A program made the translations under genes and the position numbers. Shown one piece after another: positions 55,430 through 64,000 of a stretch of 64,000 nucleotides of DNA (positions are counted from its first letter, which is position 1; every line of letters starts with the position of its first letter). Where the stretch lies: assembly GCF_040954645.1 (NCBI RefSeq), contig NC_092809.1:128267914-128331913 (forward strand), written 5' to 3'. The notes beneath the pieces are model-generated. The model saw only the letters and a list, made by a program, of their open reading frames with translations. It did not search any database and was not told the origin of the DNA. The stretch comes from Diabrotica undecimpunctata. Its lineage: Eukaryota > Arthropoda > Insecta > Coleoptera > Chrysomelidae.

Positions 55430-57790
55430 AAAGGTAGGTGGCGACCACCTAGCAAGTCACATCCACGTGCTCATCAAAGACATATGGCAAGAAGAAAAAA
55501 TACCCGACGACTGGAAGAACAGTATAGTATGCCCGATCTATAAAAAATGAGACAAACCAATGCAAAAACTACTGCGGAATTTCTCTACTATGTACAGCAT
55601 ATAAAGTCCTCACGTATATTATAAACCAGCGGCTCCAACCACTAGCAGAAATATTATTGGAAAGTATCAGACGGGCTTCCGATGGGAAAGATCGACACTG
55701 GATCAAATATTTACAGTCAAACATATCTTGAGTAAATCATGGGAACATGACATTGATGTTCACAACGTGTTTGTAGACTTCGAACAGGAATACGACTCAG
55801 TCAAAAGAAACTAACTCTACAAAATATTGGCTGAATTGGCAATACCACACAAGCTAGTTAGACTCATTGAAGTCACAATGGATGAAACTCAGGCATGTGT
55901 ACGAATAAAAAAACCACCGGACAGAATTTTTCAAAATTTTGCAGGGACTAAAGCAGGGAGATGGGCTGACCCCAACTTTATTTAACCTGGCACTGGAGTA
56001 TGCGGTTAGGCAAATCCAAACTGGACGAGAAAATCGTCTGACCAATCGAACGGTTCAACTGCCCGCTTATGCCGATAATACTAATATTGTAGGTAAAACA
56101 TCAACAGAAGCACAGGAAACATACGCAGAGTTAAAAACGCAAACAAAAAGGCTAGGTCTGTAAATTAACAAAAAAAAACAAAAATAATGATACAGACGAG
56201 AAGAAATAAAGTCCAACATAACATTATACATGAAGATAACATTGAAATGGTTGGAAAGTTTGCATACCTGGGAGTAGAAATATATGCCGACGGATCAGAA
56301 GATGGAGAAATACGGAAGAGAATAACGCAAGCAAACAGAGCTTATTTTGCCCTCTCCCATAGTTCAGTCTAAATATGTCTACCGAAATACAAAGATGAGA
56401 ATCTTCTTCTTTATGTGCCGTCTTCTACCGAAAGTTGGCGACCATCAAAAGATAGGTTTCTCTGTTTTGTGCCGCATGTATTATGCTCGCAGCTTCTGGT
56501 ATTTGAAACCATTCTCTTAAATTTCTCAGCCAGGATTTCTTCTTTCTGCCCAAACCTCTTCTACCTTCAATCTTGCCTTCCACGATAAGCTGTAGCAGAC
56601 TGTACTTATCATTACGGAACACATGGCCCAGGTATGACGCTTTCCTCCTTTTAACAGTTGTTAACAATTCCAGCTCTTTACCCATTCGTCTTAATACCTC
56701 TGTGTTGGTCACTCTGTCTGTCCAAGGTATTCTCAGTATGCGTCGATACAGCCACATTTCTAGAGTTGCTATTTTCTTTATAGTTGCTGCTGTTAACGTC
56801 CACCCTTTAACTCTGTAAAGTAATGTAGAGAGTACGTAGCATTTCGTGGCTCGCCATCGGAGGTTAATGCTTAGGTGGCGGTTGCTTGAGAGCTTTCTCA
56901 TTTTGATGAATTTGGATCTTGCTATTTCAATTCGGATCTTAATCTCTACATCTGGGTCCCACTTATCATTTACTGTATATCCCAGATATTAAAATCGGTG
57001 TACTCTTTCAATATGTTCGGCTTCAATATTCAGGTCGATATGTTGAATGTTCTTTTTACTGATCACCATAAATTTAGTTTTCTTTCTATTGATCTTCAGT
57101 CCAAATTGGTTGCCAGTTGTATTTACTCTATTTAGCATCATCTGTAAATATTCGATGTTATCGTTCAGTATAACAGTATCATCTGCATATCGAAAATTAC
57201 TTATTGGTACGCCATTAATCTTGATGCCCTCGTTGTACTCTTCCAGTGCCTCTAGAAATATTTGTTCCGTGTACAGGTTGAAAAGCAGTGGCGAAAGAAT
57301 ACAACCCTGTCTTGATGAGAATCTATAAAACCTTAATTCGGCTAATAGCATGCTATGGCAGTAAAGCCTGGGTCCTGAAAGAAACACCCAAAAGCAAAAT
57401 CGACACGTTCGAAAGGAAAGTACTGAGAAGACTACTAGGACATAAGGGAAAATGTAATCTTCAGAAGTCGATAAAACAATGAACTTTATCAACTTTATAA
57501 GAAAGCACCACTGCCAGATTTCATTAGAATACAAAGATTGCAATCGGCCAGACATGTGATAAAAATGGGAGAGGATAGGCTACCAAAAAGAGCACTGAAT
57601 GCTAGCATGCAGGGAGAGAGACCGGTTGGTAAGCCAAGAAAGCGCTGTGAAGACACAGTAAACAGCGACGCACAAGCCCTTTTAGGAGTCCGTGTATATG
57701 GAGAAGATCAGCAACAGATAAGCAAGGGTGGAGGCAAAAAATAAAGCAGGTCAAGGCTCAAGGGCTGTAGTGACGTAGAAGAAGAAAAAA
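55430..57790 (+). pseudogene. RTE-like LINE, split by a nested LINE
   Basis: Left part to 56404: IWQEEKIPDDWKNSIVCPIY, YQTGFRWERSTLDQIF, FVDFEQEYDSVKR (motif A), GLKQGDGLTPTLFNLALEYA (motif B) and PAYADNTNIV (YADD changed to YADN). Then MVGKFAYLGVEIYADGSEDG. Right part from 57314: RIYKTLIRLIACYGSKAWVL, DTFERKVLRRLLG, ARHVIKMGEDRLPKRAL and GKPRKRCEDTV. The two halves join at the duplicated GATGAGAATCT. Motif C and several stops disable it. Confidence 0.85.
56405..57313 (-). pseudogene. RTE-like LINE nested in minus orientation
   Basis: Bounded by GATGAGAATCT (56394-56404 and 57314-57324 mark the 11-bp duplication; insert about 909 bp). RT part 57300-56989: RQGCILSPLLFNLYTEQIF and the intact FRYADDTVIL. 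C-terminal part 56901-56425: EMWLYRRILRIPWTDRVTN, RRKASYLGHVFRNDKYSLLQ, KSWLRNLREWF. Ends AAGAAGA at its 3' terminus. Two frames; a stop lies between. Confidence 0.85.
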
Positions 57791-58264
57791 CTTTTACTAA
57801 TTATTATGCTCAAATTTACTTTTATATAGCTCGAATCAAAAATTTTTTGAGACGAATAGGCGTTTCTAGACTTCTTTTATCTTTTTAAAATATTCCTTAC
57901 TACATAAAATCTAAAGTATTTTATACGGTTGTACTGGTATTGACGTGGAAATTTCAATAAATGTACAATATTCAGGACCATCCATTTAAGAGATAACCAG
58001 GCGTTCCCAGAGGTTTGGTCTACTTCTTATATATTACATTCTTAAATGTAGCAAGAGGATTCCATATTTTAGAAATTTCCTGTTGACTTTTTTGATTTAT
58101 TCTCCGATGTTGTGAACGTAACTTACATACCTATTCTACCATATATCGTATGAGTTTCTACCGTAAATGATTGGAATACTTTCATTTTATTTCATTTCAT
58201 TTCATTTAATACTTTTTTTGGTTTTAACTTCTAACTTATAGTTCGTACTAATTTCAGCTATTTT
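57791..58264. other. Non-coding interval
   Basis: TATTGACGTGGAAATTTCAATAAATGTAC near 57937 faintly resembles the family-ii core. Nothing else. Confidence 0.35.
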
Positions 58265-58640
58265 GATCATTAAAAGCTGTAATTCTTAAGCAGTGTCGGC
58301 AAAAATGACGGCGTCACCGGCATATCTGAAATTGCTAACTCTTTCACCATTTATTAGAATTCCTTCTTTCGTGTATTCTATCTAGGGCTTCTTGGAAAAT
58401 TGCCTCAGAGCACAAGTTGAATATGAGAGGCGACAATATACATCCTTGTCGAACACCTCTTTTTTTTCTCTTCCTCTGTTTTCTCGTTGTTGACTATAAA
58501 AGAAGCTGATTCATTCCAGTATACATTTCTGATTATACACAAGTTCTTGCCGTCAATTCCACCATCTTGCAGTACTTCTATTAGTTTGTTGTGTTTAACT
58601 TTGTCAAATACATTTCTTATTTTGAGACCTTTCATAAAAC
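58265..58640 (-). pseudogene. LINE reverse transcriptase fragment
   Basis: NVFDKVKHNKLIEVLQDGGI then NLCIIRNVYWNESASFIVNN (motif A to the region before motif B). A frame change follows, then ASHIQLVL-like and an SDMPVTPSFLP relic of the YADD region at ~58310. Both ends are truncated. Confidence 0.65.
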
Positions 58641-58934
58641 CAAAACAAAATTAAACTTTTCTTTCAATAGCTGTTAAAATGTTGTGTGTGTCCAACCAAT
58701 AGCAATCTGGTAATCAATTTGTTTGTTTGTTTGGTCTAACGAAGGATATTATGTACTATTTTCTATTTACCCTGGTATTCTAACTAAAGTAAAATATGCT
58801 CCTATGATAGCACTTCTCAAAAACTTTTCTTAACCAATTTTATTAACCATGACAGCTGTTGTGATTTATCTTTCTAGTTCATGGAGCAGTATGATCAGTT
58901 TTAGAAGAAGACAACCACTAATTATTTTGTGGCT

Positions 58935-60765
58935 TTGGTAAGTTATATTGGCAATTCCTTGCGGCTGTTAATTTGTATGCCGACATTGATAGTTTAGGTT
59001 TAGAGAGGAAGTAAAGACAAAATGTAAAGAAAAGAAGAAAGCATTTTTACAATACAGAATACAACAAACACAACAGGCATAAAACCACTATAAACGAATC
59101 AGAAATAAAACGAATACTTTATTAGTTAGACAAATAAAAAAGGAACACTGGCAGAGTTTCTCAAAACAGATGGAACACGACTTCTACGGAACACAAAAAG
59201 AAATATGGAGAATGGTCAGAGGACAAAGAAAAGAGATGAACGAACTAATAAAAACGAAACACATTCAGAAGGAAACATGAGTAGACTACTTTCGATTCCT
59301 ATTTTGTAAAGCTAACGATAATGAACCACCAACACCAGAGGTGACGACTAGCGAAGAAATAAATATTGAGAAATAAGAGGTAGTAAAGAAAGCATTAGGA
59401 AAATTAAAAAATAGAAAATCACCAGGAGAGGACAAAATACCGAACGAACTTCTAAAGTCCGGAGGACCAGATCTGACCAAACAACTATTAAAACTAATCC
59501 AAAAAATAATAGAACAAAACAGAATTCCTCAAGAATTGAGATCAAACAGCATAATACCTCTCTTGAAAAAGAGAGGCAAATCGGACCCGGAAAATTACAG
59601 GGAAATTAATTTATTAAATACAACACTAAAATAACAACCAAAGTGAAAACAAATAAACTGAATGAAATTATAACACTAGCAGAAGAACAACAAGGTTTTA
59701 AGTCGGAAAGATCATGCACTGATGCTATATTTATAATCAGGCAAGTACAAGAGAAATCATTAGAATACAACAAACCGGCCTATCTATACCTTAAAAAGGC
59801 ATTAGACCGGGTCAAATTAAAAGACGTTAGTCACTTACTGTAAGCAAGAGAGACACCTCTAGGAATAATCAAAACAATCGAAAATATCTACCAAAACAAC
59901 AAAATAAAAGTAAAAGTAGAACAAGAATTAACCGACCTTATTGAGTCCTCTATTGTTCAACCTGGTTATGGATGAAATAATAAAAAAAAAGTAAGAACTA
60001 AAAAAGGATACAAAATGGGAGAAAAATAACTTAAAATAATCTGCTATGCAGATGACGTAATACTACTCTCTCAAAGTTAAGATGATTAACAACGTATGTT
60101 CCACCAATTTAATATAATCCCCAGAAAATGTAACATGTTAATTTCCCCAAAGAAGACAAAATGCATGGTTGCAACAGTAAATTTACTAAGATGTAAATTG
60201 GAGCTGAAAGGTCAGATAATAGAGCAAGGGATGGAGCTTAAATATCTAGGCATCATATTATCTAGCTACGAAAAGCTCGAAACTGAAGTGGAAGATTAAG
60301 TTAATAGAGCAAACAGAGCCGCAAGCTTCTTGAATAAAACAATATGGAGAAATAAAAATATTGGGAAAGGAATGAAAGGCAGAATTTACAAAACAGTCAT
60401 CAGACCAATAATGAGATACACGGCAGAAACAAGACCTGACATAGAGAGGACAAAAAGGATGTTAGCAACAGCAGAGATGAAAACACTTAGAAAAATGTAT
60501 GGTAAGACACCATGGGACAGAGCTAGAAGTACAGATATACGTAGATGCAAGGTGGAGAACATCAAGAACTGGATAAGAAATAGAAGAGTCGAATGAAACA
60601 ATCATATAAGCCGACTGACAACAAATAGGGTAGTAAAGACGGCAAGAGACAGTTCCCCAATAGGAAGACGATCAGTAGGAAGAGCACGAAAACGATGGAA
60701 CGACAACTTACTGGGGGCACATTGAAAAACAGGCAGAGCCTCTATAACAAAACAAGAAGAAGAAG
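58935..60765 (+). pseudogene. RTE LINE, RT and C-terminus
   Basis: Pre-RT linker (HWQSFSKQMEHDFYGTQKEI), ALGKLKNRKSPGEDKIPNEL, PQELRSNSIIPLLKKRG, EEQQGFKSERSCTDAIF, a degraded motif A (YLYLKKALDRVK) and KIICYADDVILLSQS (YADD intact). The tail NKTIWRNKNIGKGMKGRIYK, RPIMRYTAETRPD, TLRKMYGKTPWDRARSTDIR follows. The motif B stretch is shortened. Ends AAAACAAGAAGAAGAAGAT. Confidence 0.8.
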
Positions 60766-60944
60766 ATATTGATAATTTGATATTTGGATTTAGTTTTCAT
60801 GCTATTTAACTTCCGCCCCTAGTCCTTGCATGCTCATACTACTTGGTCCAATATATATTGGGTTATGTTGCTATTTGCTAGTAGAATCTTATTATCTGCT
60901 TATTGCAGGTTTTTAATAGGGTATCTAACTGTTGATTTTTGTTG

Positions 60945-61440
60945 TATCGTCAAACTTACTAAAATCTGGAAAGATACGGACATAACCAGGAACACGAAAC
61001 TGCGCCTAGTACGGACGCTTACCTTTCCTATCGCTACCTATGCGTCAGAAACTTGGACCATTAAAAAGTCCGACTCACTACGCATAATGGCCTTTGAAAT
61101 GTGGGTATATCGTAGCATGATGTGCATACCCTGAACAGCACATCGCACAAATGTCTAAATATTGACAGAACTCGAGATCAATACTAGGCACAATCATCAA
61201 CCAAAATATATTGAGGTACTTTGGACACATTACCAGACGAAAGAAAGGCATGGAGATGTTGGTGGTTGAAGGCAAGGTAGATAATAAAAGAACCCGAGAA
61301 AGATCGCCACTCCGATGGTCAGACCAAATAAAGTGCGCTACCGGTTACTCTCTGTTTGAGGCAGCACACCCAGGAGAGAGAAGAATGGATAGCAATCATT
61401 CGTCAAATACCATAACGTCACCACATCCTTACAAAGGATA
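60945..61440 (+). pseudogene. RTE-like LINE 3' end
   Basis: LTKIWKDTDITRNTKLRLVR, FPIATYASETWTIKKSDSLR, AFEMWVYRSMMCIP then stop; frames shift to ILRYFGHITRRKKGMEMLVV and RSPLRWSDQIKCATGYSLFE. This is a distinct LINE lineage from the copies before it. Confidence 0.75.
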
Positions 61441-63489
61441 AAGGATAGAGCAGGAGGAATTGTATCGTCTCGACACTTTTTAGCATTCATTTATTTGGCA
61501 TAGGAATAAAGATCGACTAATGTTACAGAGATCAATCAAGGTACTGTTTCACTCCTTTAAACAAGTTTTACAGTTTTTTCCTATATTTAATATGGACCGA
61601 CGGCTTTCCTGTTTTTGTTCGTTTTATACCATTTGCAACTTCCTCTATTGTGATTTGTGGTATCTTCCCGCTGCTGTTATGTCAGTTTGTATGGGTCAAT
61701 AAAATAGTTTTCCTGTGTATTATTTTTATTTTATTCCCCTTTTTATTTAGTATCAAATATTAGTCATCATTTTCATCTGCAATGTTATATCCCATTTGTT
61801 CCTGGTGTCTGGCTATTCAAAAAACTTTTTCTTTTTGTCTGTAATCTTTTTATTTTCATTGTTGTTTTGTTATTGTCTTTTCTGTATTCATGTAGGTTCA
61901 GTTATGACAATTACAGGACTTATAGAGATTTGTATGTGCTTTGTTGTAGAGAACTGAATATTACGCCAGTTAAACAAAGTACATACAGAAAAATATTTTG
62001 TTAAATTAATACACTTGGACTTAATAAAAGAGTTAGTAGCTAAGTTTCGTTCTCCACTCGTCGCTTTAGGATGTCGTTTTAAAATGTAATTTTGGTGTAA
62101 TAATAACTATTTAGTACAAAATACATATATCGAAATATTTTATTATTTAATTCAAGTAAGTAATAAATGCGAGTATCAGTGATTTAGCTAATATCATTTC
62201 GCGATGATAAGACTCAAGCTAAAATTCTGGCAATATTGCACTTTTTTGAAAGACCGACAACGTCGCTATCAATTTTCTGACTGCCTTCGTCCAGACCATT
62301 CTCTCCGCTCTTTGGGGTGAGTAGAAAGAAGTAATCAAATTTTCAGGTGGATTTTTTAATTGTCTTGATTTCACGGAGTTGGAAGTTTCATTGATGTTCT
62401 TTTGTTCGATGAGTTCTGGGGTGATGCAGTTATTCTATTGTTTTTGAGGGTTACGAGGACAATTTAGAGATAAATCGAACGAAGGAGAATGAAATGTCGA
62501 AATATCTTGTGAAGTGAGTAAATGATTAAAAATTTTAAGATGATTTAGGTTTATATTCTGATGTAATAAAAATAATAGGTATGTGGAGTTTTAAATGTTG
62601 TTTGCTTATCATCTCAGAAGTATATAAAAAATATAAGAAATCTAATTTTTGAGAGTATATTAGAATTGAAGTATACAAGTTTTTCCATATTAATATAATA
62701 GTTGCTAAGGACAGTTTCTTCTGCAGAATTATCTCATAAGTCAACACGTCTATGCTGTCATTTTTAAGTTCTCTCATTCTATTAAGCTATTGCCCATTTT
62801 ATTATTGTTTCTGTTTTGGAAGTCACATCGTGATATTAGTACATTAAAATATATTCTATAGTATTCTCCTCTCAACGGGAGTTGTTTCTGGTATTCGTTA
62901 GAAGTATCAGAAATAGAAAAGTTGCTGTGATTATATCTACTCTAATATTTTTATCACCTTTAACAAATAAGATATAGTTAGTGGTAATATAGATACATTA
63001 CCGTGGTACTTCTTATAATACAAGTGCTAAATATTAGTAAATTAACTATAAACGAACAAACTGTTTAAGCGGATCTAACGAGATATCAGAAGACCGCAGT
63101 GAGAAGGTTGTAGTATTAAATTACTCGATAGAAAATAAAAAAAAAGTGAGTGAAGAAGATGCAAAAATGTTTACCACTTTTAACCCCAGCTTCCCCATAA
63201 AACACCCCATTGTAACCATCGTAAGAGGAAACGGAAAAAATTAATTTGTCAAGAATTTATACGCTATAGAAAAAATGTTTTTAAAAAATGTAGCTGAGAT
63301 AATTCTAAACAAAATGTATATTAGCAATTTTTGTGTAGAACGAATCCTTTTCTCAGAAACAACGCTTGAAGTGACCGGCAATTTTAAACTTCAGATGCGC
63401 GCGCCAAATCAACTTTAAATAAGATTTGTATCAACTCGATTGTAAAAATTCAAAATCTTTTGATTAGAGTATCTTATCGACAAAAAGCG
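61441..63489. other. AT-rich non-coding stretch
   Basis: No recognisable gene, transposon end or RNA over ~2 kb. Open frames are short and without motifs. A GC-richer patch near 63380 (GATGCGCGCGCC) is unexplained. Confidence 0.5.
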
Positions 63490-63573
63490 AAATGCATTTT
63501 AAAGATAAAGAGTGAAGCTTTCATATGAAATTGTGTCGTCTAGTTTGAAAATTTATAAAACATTGTTTTTATT

Positions 63574-63615
63574 ACTCGACGTTTCGGCACCCATTTTGGA
63601 GGCATTATCAAGAGT
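63574..63615 (-). ncRNA. Hammerhead motif in a PLE end (family iv)
   Basis: Minus strand: ACTC (stem I), TTGATAA, stem II region TGCC...GGGTGCC, GAAA, CGTC, GAGT (stem I). Stem III is ACGU and stem I four pairs; the first core box has two changes. Confidence 0.5.
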
Positions 63616-64000
63616 GATACGGTTCCGTTCGAGTTCGGGATCTCAATGTGCCTACTCCCCTCACTCGCGACGTATCAGTATCGTGTTCTGTATAAATAAT
63701 ACAAGAACTGTCTCTCGGCACTGAGGTCTCAATCTGCCTACTCCTCAGTGTCGAATGACATCCGGTCTTACCCTGTGTGGCTGGTTTTATACTCACTGTA
63801 TACGTGGGAACGGTATGCGCTGACGTGGTCTGAACTGACGTGGTCTGAGCGATGTGGGCGGGAGGTCGCTGAAGCAGGGGTCGCCATGTTGCCGGCAATC
63901 GTTTCGCGTCATCGCGCGTATTTAAACTGTTAGGCCGTTTTTCGATTTCGATAGCTTCACGAATGATTCTTGATTTTAAGGAGCGGATGGGGGCGATAGT
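63608..64000 (-). pseudogene. Penelope-like element, C-terminus of polyprotein (runs off window)
   Basis: Open from the window edge to a stop at 63608. It starts with IRSLKSRIIREAIEIEKRPN, matching the PLE fragment at 13248, then RLPATWRPLLQRPPAHI and a Thr/Ser-rich tail containing two similar CHSTLRSRQIET / GTLRSRTRTE units. Only the part after the GIY-YIG core is visible; the RT and endonuclease should lie beyond 64000. The terminal repeat with its hammerhead motif overlaps and follows the stop. Intact here; status outside the window is unknown. Confidence 0.7.

Overview
The window is AT-rich eukaryotic DNA from an insect genome, and almost everything recognisable in it is transposon-derived. 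It contains non-LTR retrotransposons (several RTE-like lineages, jockey, and an I-like element with RNase H), Penelope-like elements (PLEs), Tc1/mariner, hAT and P-type DNA transposons, a solo LTR and (TA)n microsatellites. I see no operons, ribosome binding sites, CRISPR arrays, rRNA or tRNA. A beetle, perhaps a chrysomelid, is my guess. It rests on a remembered abundance of one repeat family, not on a host gene, so the species stays open.

Layout. 1-13.6 kb: a hammerhead-bearing repeat split by a solo LTR, an RTE remnant, a 2.3-kb long-TIR element without genes, LINE scraps, and a perfect ~300-bp inverted repeat with hammerhead-like cores between (TA)n tracts. 13.2-20.8 kb: a PLE endonuclease fragment, a nearly full-length but decayed I-like LINE, a 596-bp P element derivative with an 8-bp target duplication and a THAP-like first exon, then a jockey LINE. 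21.2-27.2 kb: a hAT element (8-bp duplication) with a nested RTE tail, then a nearly complete PLE with inverted terminal repeats, RT, GIY-YIG and a 12-bp duplication. 27.6-38.8 kb: three related mariners, one almost intact with D-41-D spacing, plus palindromic insertions and a jockey ORF1. 39.7-50.5 kb: two hAT families, further PLE ends, a tandem pair of a strongly folding 370-bp repeat, and a pile of RTE-like LINEs nested inside a SCAND3/ZBED5-like hAT. 51.4-52.1 kb: the only candidate host-gene start (21 codons plus a consensus splice donor, minus strand). 52.4-61.4 kb: more RTE-like LINEs and a broken mariner. The last 0.5 kb is the 3' end of a PLE that leaves the window.

The genes do not work together as a pathway; they are layers of insertion, and target-site duplications let many layers be ordered. 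The most interesting signal is a recurring RNA motif: CUGANGA-like box, stem II, GAAA, a short self-complementary stem III (ACGU, AGCU or ACAGCUGU), then a cleavable UH. It occurs at more than a dozen places in at least six sequence families, usually in inverted pairs and at several loci next to (TA)n. This fits the minimal hammerhead ribozymes known from PLE terminal repeats, and it suggests that one family of ~180-bp palindromic repeats here, with 10-12-bp duplications, is PLE-derived rather than a classical MITE.
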